NCBI GenBank assembly: GCA_030670165.1
Contig: DAOVCF010000036.1
Coordinates: 1-13,066 of the forward strand
Direction of reading: 5' to 3'
Source: Candidatus Stahliibacteriota bacterium
Lineage (GTDB): Bacteria; Hydrothermota; Tepidihabitantia; B3-TA06
DNA length: 13,066 nt
The position numbers were made by a program, and so were the translations under genes. The notes under the pieces are model-generated. The model ran no database searches, was not told the origin of the DNA, and saw nothing but the letters and a program-made list of their open reading frames with translations. Numbering within the stretch: the first letter of the stretch is position 1; the number at the start of each line of letters is the position of its first letter. This document shows, piece by piece, positions 1 to 5,601 of the stretch.

Positions 1-1434
1 TTCAATCCCGATAACTTAGAGCTTGATCTTTTCATTCGTTTCTTTGACCGGGACGGCAACCCAATTACCGAGGCTTATAAGACTGCAAAGCTTGCGGATA
101 CCTCGTGGATTCGCCACCCTTGTCTTGAGATGGACACCGCAGGCAACACCATCCTGCTTTGGGCAGATAAGCCGATCTGGAGGGAGGATGAGCCTTGGTA
201 TGCCTGGTATGTGCGCTTTCAGCGCTTTGCCCCTGACGGTAGCCCTGTTGGCTCTGCGCACACCTTGGTTGCCCTCGCACTCTTAGGTAAGCACACGAAG
301 AGACCCAGCCCATTTGACCTGAGCCTCAACAACAGGGGTGAGTTCGCAGTGACCTGGTGTGAGGTAGCTCCCCCCTATTGGGATTTGACCTGCGTGTGGG
401 TCCAGCGTTTTGATCTGGAAGGCTATCCTGTAGACCGGGCCTTTTTGACCCATGACGTTCCGGGTAATTACCTTCTTCCCTTCACCTTTCCCAGGGTGGC
501 GCTTAATGACGAGGGAGACCTTGTGGTAACCTGGCGTGATCAGCTTAATCCTGACTCGGTGTATCAGCGGTTCCAGGTGTTCGATGCCGCAGATGAACCT
601 ATCCTGTCCTGGAGACCAAGAGGGCATCGGTTGGACGACGGCATGAAGTGGGGTAGCTGGGCCCAGCCCTTTTGGCTCGATAATGACCGTTTCGTGGCAT
701 TCTGGGTAAAATATCTAACTGATATAGGGATAAGTGGTTATGGAGTTATGGGTCGTGTGTTCGGCCACCGCGGGTTGGCGTCTTATCCCATACGTCTGGT
801 GATGAGTGATACCGCCGTAGCCGCATGGGGGGTTTCCTGGAGAAAGCAGTTCTCGGTTGCTTTCTCTTCTGACGGGCGGTTTGCTGAAACGCACTTTAGA
901 TGGTGGCGTCAGCACAATCCAGACTGGATGTGGGGCCATCCTGCGGGTATGCTTGGCGAGATCCGCAACAACGAGCCGTGGCGCTGGACTAACCTTTTCC
1001 AGTATACGGCGCCCTTCGGAATAGATACCACATTTAAGGCTATTTTTGTACCTGCCGTAGGTGCGTGCGACGACCGAATCGTATGGGTGTATCCCCACTC
1101 CACGCCCGATAGCATCTGTGAGGCCTGGGCCTTGATCTCCGACTGGGACATGGGCGTAGGGGTAGTTGAGCCACCGCCCGTAACACACTACACCGACTGG
1201 GAGGTAGTTACCTCAATCGGCCCACAGATCGTTCTGCGTTACGCGGATCGTCCCGAGGGCTTCCACGCTTTTGTCTTTGATGCCTCAGGCCGCAAGGTGG
1301 ATGAGTTGCACTCAGACCTAACGCAAGGCACCATCACCTGGGGTGAGTGTTACGGGTGTTACGGGCCTGGGGTGTACTTCATAGTGCCGAGTGGGGGTAA
1401 GTCGTCGGCACAGAAAGTCGTCTTGATAAAATAA
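1..1434 (+). CDS. 3' part of a secreted protein with a T9SS-like C-terminal sorting domain
   Basis: The frame is open from base 1, so the gene begins upstream of the window and the ATG at 130 is internal. The 477 visible residues contain loose repeats in which an aromatic-rich strand with 'QRF' is followed by D-x-x-G-x-P-V and later by 'LN-x-x-G-[ED]-x-x-VTW' (around residues 75-85, 108-121, 131-139 and 167-176). This resembles a beta-rich extracellular repeat protein. The last ~80 residues look like a type A sorting domain or FlgD-like Ig fold: a 'FVFDASGRKV' strand, then 'GPGVYFIV', ending in 'KVVLIK'. In families with type IX secretion this domain directs export and cell-surface attachment. 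No catalytic motif is visible. Function beyond surface or extracellular location is unknown. A C-rich hairpin follows the stop. Confidence 0.8.
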   Translation, partial: FNPDNLELDLFIRFFDRDGNPITEAYKTAKLADTSWIRHPCLEMDTAGNTILLWADKPIWREDEPWYAWYVRFQRFAPDGSPVGSAHTLVALALLGKHTKRPSPFDLSLNNRGEFAVTWCEVAPPYWDLTCVWVQRFDLEGYPVDRAFLTHDVPGNYLLPFTFPRVALNDEGDLVVTWRDQLNPDSVYQRFQVFDAADEPILSWRPRGHRLDDGMKWGSWAQPFWLDNDRFVAFWVKYLTDIGISGYGVMGRVFGHRGLASYPIRLVMSDTAVAAWGVSWRKQFSVAFSSDGRFAETHFRWWRQHNPDWMWGHPAGMLGEIRNNEPWRWTNLFQYTAPFGIDTTFKAIFVPAVGACDDRIVWVYPHSTPDSICEAWALISDWDMGVGVVEPPPVTHYTDWEVVTSIGPQIVLRYADRPEGFHAFVFDASGRKVDELHSDLTQGTITWGECYGCYGPGVYFIVPSGGKSSAQKVVLIK

Positions 1435-1448
1435 CCCCCTTCCCCTAA

Positions 1449-1469
1449 CCCCTCCCACCAGGGGAGGGG
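1449..1469 (+). terminator. hairpin after the secreted-protein gene
   Basis: CCCCTCCC (1449-1456) and GGGAGGGG (1462-1469) form a perfect 8-bp stem with loop ACCAG, 15 nt after the stop codon. The following bases are AATTAG rather than a T run, so it may be a weak or factor-assisted terminator. It could equally be a dispersed C-rich intergenic repeat. Confidence 0.4.
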
Positions 1470-1494
1470 AATTAGTTAAGCGGCCTTCGGACGC

Positions 1495-1608
1495 TCCGGG
1501 GTCCCCGCGTGGAGACGGGGTATCCGCGTGGGGTGTACGATGCCCTCTCATTGCAATACCTCTTTCAACACCTCCCGCCCCTGGTAACGATCTGCTGGAC
1601 AATCTACA
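1495..1608 (+). repeat. 114-bp direct repeat, copy 1
   Basis: This matches 2291-2404 over the full 114 bp with only four mismatches (1519, 1526, 1527, 1528) and no gaps, at an offset of 796 bp. It contains GGGGTCCCC at 1498-1506 and GTGGGGTG at 1528-1535. The repeat ends 8 nt before the -35 box of the lipoprotein promoter, and copy 2 has a promoter at the same distance. One frame is open through both copies, but the differences change amino acids and I see no start with a ribosome-binding site, so I treat it as non-coding. Confidence 0.9.
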
Positions 1609-1616
1609 TTGAGCTA

Positions 1617-1644
1617 TTGACAAACCGTTTCTAAGACGTATACT
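1617..1644 (+). promoter_or_regulatory. sigma-70-type promoter of the lipoprotein gene
   Basis: TTGACA (1617-1622), a 16-nt spacer and TATACT (1639-1644). The transcript should start near 1651, giving a ~20-nt leader that carries GGAGG at 1661-1665, 5 nt before the ATG at 1671. Both promoter boxes are at the same offset from the repeat as those at 2413/2435. Confidence 0.75.
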
Positions 1645-1670
1645 TGTAAACAAATGATTTGGAGGTTGTA

Positions 1671-2177
1671 ATGAAGCAAGTCGTGAAATTGTGTTTAACT
1701 GTATTGATTGTAACGCTGGCTGGCTGTCAATCCAATTGGCAGGAGTTTAGGGATGAAGAGGGAGGTTTTTCTGTAAAAGTGCCGGGTAAAGTGTACAGTA
1801 AACCCAACATCCCCCAGGAAGGAAGAACCGGCGGACAGGTTCACATGGTCAATATAGAAGATGCTAGGTACGTTATGTTATATATTGATATCGTTTTACC
1901 TGGGAATCGTGACCTGACTGAAAGTGAAATTGATTCTCTCAAGAAATTTATTATTCAAGACCTGGAAAATCCAAACCAGGTTCTGCCTATTAACTACGAA
2001 GATATTGATGTACTGGGATATCCCGGATTAAGAATAGAGTGGCCTACGGGGAACGGCACTTTTGTGACCGAGGTCTTCTTTGTCGGCAGACGTCAGTACC
2101 AACTTGGGGTTGATTTCGTACTAGGCTACCCTGAAAAAGACGTGAAGAAGTTTTTCAGTTCCTTCCGTTTGATGTAA
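1671..2177 (+). CDS. small lipoprotein of unknown function
   Basis: 168 aa. I chose the ATG at 1671 because GGAGG (1661-1665) lies 5 nt upstream; a TTG at 1659 in the same frame would precede this site. Residues 1-18 are a lipoprotein signal peptide (K2/K6, then a hydrophobic stretch) ending in the lipobox L16-A17-G18-C19, so the mature protein should be acylated on C19. The mature part begins 'WQEFRDEEGGFSVKVPGK' and ends 'KKFFSSFRLM', with 'YPGLRIEW' between. This pattern is common in PsbP/DUF1795-like exported proteins, which have no clear enzymatic role. The gene is visibly AT-richer than its neighbours and sits between two 114-bp direct repeats, which suggests acquisition or mobilisation as a cassette. 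It has its own promoter and appears monocistronic. The family match is a weak guess. Confidence 0.85.
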   Translation: MKQVVKLCLTVLIVTLAGCQSNWQEFRDEEGGFSVKVPGKVYSKPNIPQEGRTGGQVHMVNIEDARYVMLYIDIVLPGNRDLTESEIDSLKKFIIQDLENPNQVLPINYEDIDVLGYPGLRIEWPTGNGTFVTEVFFVGRRQYQLGVDFVLGYPEKDVKKFFSSFRLM

Positions 2178-2236
2178 CGGCTAAGGTTTCGAGTGTTCTC
2201 GGGGTCCCCGGACTGGCCACGCTGAAATGAATAAGC

Positions 2237-2291
2237 TGGTCAAATACTGGACAAAAGCTGGTCAAAAGTTGGACAGATGGTGGTCAAAGTT
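2237..2291 (+). repeat. five 11-bp tandem repeats (TGG[TA]CA...)
   Basis: Five units begin at 2237, 2248, 2259, 2270 and 2281, exactly 11 bp apart, alternating TGGTCA and TGGACA: TGGTCAAATAC, TGGACAAAAGC, TGGTCAAAAGT, TGGACAGATGG, TGGTCAAAGTT. The array ends where repeat copy 2 starts. The 11-bp period is about one helical turn, so the units face the same side of the DNA and could be a protein-binding array. It could also be slipped-strand amplification. Confidence 0.7.
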
Positions 2292-2404
2292 CCGGGGTCC
2301 CCGCGTGGAGACGGAGTATCCATTTGGGGTGTACGATGCCCTCTCATTGCAATACCTCTTTCAACACCTCCCGCCCCTGGTAACGATCTGCTGGACAATC
2401 TACA
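2291..2404 (+). repeat. 114-bp direct repeat, copy 2
   Basis: Second copy of 1495-1608 with four mismatches (2315, 2322, 2323, 2324). Its left edge touches the 11-bp tandem array and its right edge is 8 nt before TTGACA at 2413. With copy 1 it brackets the lipoprotein gene in direct orientation, so recombination between the copies would delete that gene. Confidence 0.9.
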
Positions 2405-2412
2405 AGATAACC

Positions 2413-2440
2413 TTGACAGATCATCAAGTTCAGCTAAGAT
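2413..2440 (+). promoter_or_regulatory. promoter downstream of repeat copy 2
   Basis: TTGACA (2413-2418), a 16-nt spacer and TAAGAT (2435-2440). The position relative to the repeat is identical to that of the lipoprotein promoter (offset 796 for both boxes). No convincing protein gene follows on the plus strand before the convergent methyltransferase genes. The predicted transcript would start near 2447, at the first bases of an inverted repeat. Confidence 0.55.
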
Positions 2441-2445
2441 AAAAG

Positions 2446-2627
2446 GTCGGGAGGTGGCCGCAGGGTGACGTGGGATTGCGGGAATAGGTCCCCTCCCGAC
2501 AACTTACCCCCAGTTAATGCTCCTTTTGCCCTACCGGGCAAAAGATCGCAAATGAAGATGTCGCTATGGTTTCTTGGCAATAAATAACATCTCACCTTAC
2601 ACCCTCAAAGCTACTTCGTAGCTTTTT
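2446..2627 (+). ncRNA. possible structured RNA, otherwise empty intergenic DNA
   Basis: This stretch follows the promoter at 2413-2440 and has no credible ORF; the best is a GTG-started 40-codon frame at 2465. GTCGGGAGG (2446-2454) pairs perfectly with CCTCCCGAC (2492-2500), and the left arm begins at the expected transcription start. TTTTGCCC-TACC-GGGCAAAA (2524-2543) is an 8-bp hairpin. AAAGCTAC-TTC-GTAGCTTT followed by TT (2607-2627) could act as a weak terminator. No known RNA family was recognised: it lacks the SRP GGAAGGAAGCAGC core and tmRNA or RNase P signatures. This is inference from a promoter plus hairpins. Confidence 0.2.
2564..2620 (-). pseudogene. remnant of a methyltransferase C-terminal tail
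   Basis: Read on the minus strand, this segment encodes Y-E-V-A-L-R-V-stop-G-E-M-L-F-I-A-K-K-P-stop. The intact downstream methyltransferase ends Y-E-R-S-E-F-R-H-D-G-E-M-L-F-I-A-R-K-A-stop. The GEMLFIA[KR]K match, with alignable residues before it, suggests a decayed paralogue tail just past the end of the existing gene. An internal TAA (2597-2599) and the absence of any upstream coding sequence show it is not functional. The matching stretch is short, so chance cannot be fully excluded. Confidence 0.45.
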
Positions 2628-2644
2628 GGAGAGGCTTAAAATGG

Positions 2645-3406
2645 TTAGGCTTTCCTGGCGATGAATAGCATTTCCCCATCGTGCCTGAATTCAGACCGCT
2701 CATAATCGCCGTAGATGGCCTCAACCTCCAATCCAGCCTTCTCCAGGAGCAACTCTGTCTCGAATCGCCATAAGTAGCGTACCGGAAATTTCCAGATCTT
2801 TCGTTTAAGGTTGCCGTCTTTATCTACCAGATCATAAGTCCTTTCCACGTGGATCATCTGGTTGACGTGGTCGTACCTGGTTACCTCGGTACGGGTCAGT
2901 GTGCCGTCAGGGGTCTGGGTGGTGCCGAAATGGTTGTACAGCTGCTTATGAACCAGCCGTTCGTAAGAGGGCGCGAAGAGCGAGAGCACGAACCGACCTC
3001 CAGATTCAAGGTGCCTGGCCACACACTCCAAACATCTTTCCTGATCGGCCCGTGTCTCAAGGTGCTGAAAGGAGCGGTAGGGGATGATCACTAACGGGAA
3101 AGTCCGACCCAGATCGAAATCCCTCATGTCGGCCTGAACCCAGGTAACGTTCTTACGGACATCCTCTGGTAATCCCTGAGTCTTCTTCCGCGCTACCTCA
3201 AGCATCGCTTCGGATATCTCAAGCCCTACCACCTCGAATCCGGCCCTGGCCAGTTCCAAGGCAACTCGGCCCGTACCTCCAGCAAGCTCAAGCACCGGTG
3301 AACCTTACTCGCGCGCGAATCCAAGATGGAAATCTATGTCTCCTACGTCACTGGACTCAAGATCGTATATATCGGCTATAGGCTCGTATAGCTTTTCAAT
3401 ATCCAT
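2645..3406 (-). pseudogene. class I SAM-dependent methyltransferase interrupted by an in-frame stop
   Basis: Starting from the ATG at 3406, with GGAGG 6 nt upstream, the frame runs 33 codons to a TAA at 3307-3305 and then continues uninterrupted to 2645. Repaired length is 253 aa. The flanking residues read 'GFARE-stop-GSPVLELAGGTGR'. Y-G-x-P-V-L-E-L is usual in this family, so TAC or TAT to TAA is the likely change. Motif I (VLELAGGTGR, codons 38-47), the acidic end of motif II (GLE, 61-63) and a 'QADMRDF' motif are intact. Substrate is unknown. A GTG at 3295, 9 nt after the stop and behind a weak AAGG, could allow restart and give a 216-aa product beginning at motif I. The gene follows a related methyltransferase by 11 nt. 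Alternatives are a sequencing error or a very recent pseudogene; other genes here use TAA as a normal stop, so recoding is unlikely. Confidence 0.75.
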
Positions 3407-3417
3407 CCAAAACCTCC

Positions 3418-4158
3418 TTACTGCTTCTTCGCCAAAACGATCAGGCGGTTATGATTCCAGGTTAAAGGCTCCTTTTCTATGTTGCCCCAAGCTTGGCAAA
3501 ACTCAAGCCCGTTGCGTTCAAAGAGGTCAATCATCTCGTGCAAGGAGTACATCCTTAGCTGCATCTTGCGCTTGGAGATTGTATTCTCCGTAACAAAAGT
3601 CCAGGAGCCGTGCTGGGTAGAGGTAGCCAGGTCGAAACTGAGGTCCCTTAAGATGAACTCGCCTTCGTATTCTGACCAGCCGCGTTTGGCAAAGTTGCGA
3701 ATGATCCAGTCGCGGTTGATTAGGTCAATGAGAAACCGTCCGCCCTTCTTGAGTGCCCTGGCGATGCTTTCAATCGTTCTTTCGTCATCTTCGCGTTTCT
3801 CGAAGTAGCCAAACGAGGTGAAGAAGTTGAAGATTGTGTCCAGCTCGTCCTCGAACGGTATGTCCCTCATATCGCCGCGAACGAACCCCACATTTAGCCC
3901 CTCGTGCTTCGCCTTGACTATTGCCTGTTTGAGATAGGCCTGGGTGAAGTCAAGACCAACCACGTGCTTGTATCCTCTACGTGCCAGCTCCAGCGAGTGG
4001 CGTCCGACCCCGCACGCCAGATCGAGGACCCGCTCGTTCTTCTTCAGATCCAAAGCGTTAACTATGAAGTCGGTCTCCCGTTCGGTTTTTTCCTGCTCGA
4101 TTGGCTCGAAGCCCAGCCGGCCCCAGTTCTCATCGAAGAAGATCTCCCACCATTCCAT
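3418..4158 (-). CDS. class I SAM-dependent methyltransferase
   Basis: 246 aa, cytosolic. Motif I is VLDLACGVGR (residues 44-53), binding SAM. D70 in 'VVGLDFT' is the usual acidic residue contacting the ribose. 'GDMRDIPF' (95-102) is motif III/IV-like. The C-terminal half, with 'RMYSLHEMIDLFERNGLEF', matches the family of small-molecule methyltransferases often annotated only by the methyltransferase-25/11 domains; the acceptor cannot be told from sequence. The start ATG at 4158 has AAGGAG a few nt upstream. Its stop codon overlaps the edge of the ribosome-binding site of the next, broken methyltransferase gene, so the two form an operon and probably arose by duplication. No clear promoter is visible directly upstream; the leader contains two strong hairpins (4195-4245). 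Confidence 0.85.
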   Translation of the reverse strand: MEWWEIFFDENWGRLGFEPIEQEKTERETDFIVNALDLKKNERVLDLACGVGRHSLELARRGYKHVVGLDFTQAYLKQAIVKAKHEGLNVGFVRGDMRDIPFEDELDTIFNFFTSFGYFEKREDDERTIESIARALKKGGRFLIDLINRDWIIRNFAKRGWSEYEGEFILRDLSFDLATSTQHGSWTFVTENTISKRKMQLRMYSLHEMIDLFERNGLEFCQAWGNIEKEPLTWNHNRLIVLAKKQ

Positions 4159-4194
4159 ATTTATCTCCTTTCGGTTAGGTGGTTTGTTTGTCTT

Positions 4195-4247
4195 CCCCGA
4201 CTTCCGATCGGGGTCCCCACACGAGTGCGAAGCAATCGCGTGGGGTG
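4195..4247 (-). promoter_or_regulatory. double-hairpin leader upstream of the methyltransferase operon
   Basis: Hairpin one pairs CCCCGA (4195-4200) with TCGGGG (4208-4213). Hairpin two runs 4215-4245: outer arms CCCCACACGA and TCGCGTGGGG (one mismatch), then TGC-GAA-GCA inside, giving a ~13-bp stem with two mismatches and a GAA loop. The two stems abut at GGGGTCCCC (4210-4218). The same GGGGTCCCC-N21-[GT]TGGGGTG frame occurs in both 114-bp repeats. It lies between the terminator at 4248-4280 and the methyltransferase start, so it would be in that mRNA's 5' region. A regulatory role is inferred. Confidence 0.4.
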
Positions 4248-4280
4248 AAAAAAATTAGCCGCCGGCTTTTGGCTGGCGGC
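4248..4280 (-). terminator. intrinsic terminator of the 39-aa gene
   Basis: On the minus strand GCCGCCAGCC, a short A-rich loop and GCCGGCGGC form a 9-bp GC-rich stem with one A-C mismatch (4280-4258). TAA and seven T (4254-4248) follow. This is a classical rho-independent arrangement, 24 nt past the stop of the small ORF. It also separates that ORF from the methyltransferase genes on the same strand, so it could act as an attenuator for them. Confidence 0.75.
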
Positions 4281-4304
4281 GGGAAAATCTCCTTAACCTT
4301 ATTT

Positions 4305-4424
4305 CTAAGGCGAAGCGACCTGACCCGCCCCAGCGATGGTAATATTTACCAGCGCACAGCTAAGGGACAGCACAAACCAATAGCCCGACGGCATATTGTA
4401 CCTGATCAGGTCAACGCTTCTCAT
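4305..4424 (-). CDS. 39-aa hydrophobic peptide, apparently leaderless, unrecognised
   Basis: The ORF is ATG (4424) to TAG (4305), 39 aa. A perfect TTGACA-N16-TATAAT promoter ends 7 nt before the ATG, so transcription should start at or one base before the start codon; there is no room for a ribosome-binding site. An intrinsic terminator follows 24 nt after the stop. The peptide has a short basic N-terminus (R2, R8), a hydrophobic stretch at about residues 15-33 starting YWFVLSLSCALV, and a small-residue tail with 'AGAGQVASP'. It could be a single-pass membrane peptide, or an exported peptide or truncated signal peptide cleaved near A-G-A. I recognise no family. The coding region overlaps two palindromes (4400-4411 and 4333-4355), so the unit might instead be a structured small RNA of about 175 nt. 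Confidence 0.5.
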   Translation of the reverse strand: MRSVDLIRYNMPSGYWFVLSLSCALVNITIAGAGQVASP

Positions 4425-4431
4425 ACCGCGG

Positions 4432-4459
4432 ATTATACGGAGTGGCCGCCGGTTGTCAA
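4432..4459 (-). promoter_or_regulatory. perfect consensus promoter of the 39-aa gene
   Basis: On the minus strand TTGACA (4459-4454), a 16-nt spacer and TATAAT (4437-4432). Both hexamers match the sigma-70 consensus exactly. The ATG at 4424 begins 8 nt after the end of the -10 box. It is divergent from the purQ promoter, with about 70 bp between the two -35 boxes. Confidence 0.7.
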
Positions 4460-4527
4460 ATTATCTGTATGTTGGAGGACTTTTGGGCAATTGTTCATCA
4501 CCCACCCGTTAAAGGGTGAAGGTAGTG

Positions 4528-4555
4528 TTGACAAACAACTCCAGTTAAATACACT
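4528..4555 (+). promoter_or_regulatory. purQ promoter, leaderless arrangement
   Basis: TTGACA (4528-4533), a 16-nt spacer and TACACT (4550-4555). Five nt later is the purQ GTG (4561), so the transcript should begin at the start codon. A short inverted repeat CACCC-GTTAAA-GGGTG (4504-4519) lies just upstream of the -35 box and could be an operator, but I recognise no regulator. Confidence 0.65.
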
Positions 4556-4560
4556 CATGA

Positions 4561-5370
4561 GTGGAGGCATCCTCACTAAAGGTTCTTGTTCTTGCAGGGC
4601 CCGGCACGAACTGCGACGCGGAGACGCTGTTCGCGTTTCGCAATCTGGGTTGCGAAGCCAAGGAGGAGACCCTGCGTATGCTGTCGCGACATCCTGAGAG
4701 GCTACGCGCCTACCATATCCTGGTTCTGCCCGGAGGGTTCACCTACGGGGATTACGTCGGTGCGGGTATGCTTTTCGCCGCAGATTTCCGCCACGCTATA
4801 GGCGATGAGATAGTGAAGTTCCTTGAGCAAGGCAAGTTCATTTTAGGCATCTGCAACGGGTTTCAGGTGCTTGTTAAAAGCGGACTCTTGCCGGCTTTCG
4901 AGAAGCCGTTCGAGAAGCCATCTGTTACCCTGGAAGCGAACAAATCACTGAAGTTCGAGGATCGGTGGGTACATCTGAGGCCGGAAGGCAAGAGCTTCTG
5001 GACTCGGGGTTTATCCAAGATCATCACCCTGCCTGTGGCACACGCCGAGGGGCGCTTTCTTGCCCGTGATAAGAAGGTGCTGCATCGTTTGCAAGCTGAG
5101 GGTCGGGTGCTTCTTCGCTACTGTGGGGGGGACGGTGGTTCACCTAAATATCCTGAGGACCCCAACGGATCCGAGGATCACATTGCAGCGATCACCGATT
5201 CCACCGGCCAGGTTATGGGCATGATGCCTCACCCCGAAAGGTTTGTTTTGCCCCAGCAGCATCCGTCTCACACGCGTGGGGAGTTTAACGGCAAACCTCA
5301 CGGATATCTGCTTTTAGCCAACCTCGTGAAGGAAGCCAGCAGCCGATTCAGCCAGGCGCTGTTGAGGTAA
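4561..5370 (+). CDS. purQ: FGAM synthase glutamine amidotransferase subunit PurQ
   Basis: 269 aa, cytosolic. PurQ hydrolyses glutamine and channels ammonia to PurL for conversion of FGAR to FGAM, the fourth step of de novo purine synthesis. It is a class I (triad) glutaminase: 'LAGPGTNCD' near the N-terminus, 'LPGGFTYGDYVGAG', the nucleophile cysteine in 'GICNGFQVL', and the histidine and glutamate in 'MPHPERF' near the C-terminus. It is somewhat longer than the ~220-230-aa PurQ of Bacillus, fitting the longer PurQ group. The GTG at 4561 is forced: the codon before it is an in-frame TGA and no other start codon occurs before the conserved 'KVLVLAGPG'. GGAGG at 4563-4567 lies inside the coding sequence, so it cannot serve this start. 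Its partner purSL lies about 1.6 kb away on the opposite strand. Confidence 0.95.
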   Translation: MEASSLKVLVLAGPGTNCDAETLFAFRNLGCEAKEETLRMLSRHPERLRAYHILVLPGGFTYGDYVGAGMLFAADFRHAIGDEIVKFLEQGKFILGICNGFQVLVKSGLLPAFEKPFEKPSVTLEANKSLKFEDRWVHLRPEGKSFWTRGLSKIITLPVAHAEGRFLARDKKVLHRLQAEGRVLLRYCGGDGGSPKYPEDPNGSEDHIAAITDSTGQVMGMMPHPERFVLPQQHPSHTRGEFNGKPHGYLLLANLVKEASSRFSQALLR

Positions 5371-5466
5371 GCAGGATCGTTTGCTGTAGATATAAGTGAG
5401 GCCGGCATCACCAGCTCTAAAAAATAGGTGGGGGGTGCCTGAAGGGCTAAGTGATATCCGTGGTGT

Positions 5467-5601
5467 TACGGGGTGTTGCGGGTGTTATATCCTTAGATGT
5501 TCTGGAGCGTTAGCTCCAAGTAATAATGAGAATACCCTATGAGATACAATAAGTATCTCAAGGGGCAGACTCTGCCCCGAAGGGGTACGGGGTGTTACGG
5601 G
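5467..5601 (+). repeat. hairpin-rich element bounded by 16-bp direct repeats
   Basis: TACGGGGTGTTGCGGG (5467-5482) recurs as TACGGGGTGTTACGGG (5586-5601), one mismatch in 16. Between them are three perfect hairpins: TGGAGC-GTTA-GCTCCA (5503-5518), TGAGATAC-AATAA-GTATCTCA (5540-5560) and GGGGCAG-ACT-CTGCCCC (5562-5578). There is no ORF. The element sits between the convergent ends of purQ and the Roadblock gene and may terminate both, although no long T run follows the stems. The stop codon of the Roadblock gene lies inside the right-hand repeat. Confidence 0.5.

Noticed and set aside
130..132. ATG at 130 as start of the first gene
   Set aside because: The frame is open to base 1 with coherent protein-like sequence, so the gene starts outside the window.
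2227..2442. 71-codon ORF (starting MNKLVKYWTKAGQKLDRWW) spanning the 11-bp array and repeat copy 2
   Set aside because: There is no ribosome-binding site, it lies over two repeats, and the differences between repeat copies do not favour silent changes. Its amphipathic start comes from the 11-bp units.
2465..2587. GTG-started 40-codon ORF after the 2413 promoter
   Set aside because: Proline-rich, no consistent protein character, and it overlaps inverted repeats and the methyltransferase remnant on the other strand.
4312..4335. GGTCAGGTC on the minus strand as an SRP RNA core
   Set aside because: The required GGAAGGAAGCAGC loop does not follow.
4424..4445. Resemblance of TATAATCCGCGGTATG on the minus strand to the 5' end of a purine riboswitch
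   Set aside because: The invariant GTTTCTACC and CCGTAAA parts are missing. The TATAAT is better explained as a -10 box.
1435..5601. CRISPR array
   Set aside because: The repeats are only two-copy or 11-bp contiguous units without spacers, and there are no cas genes.
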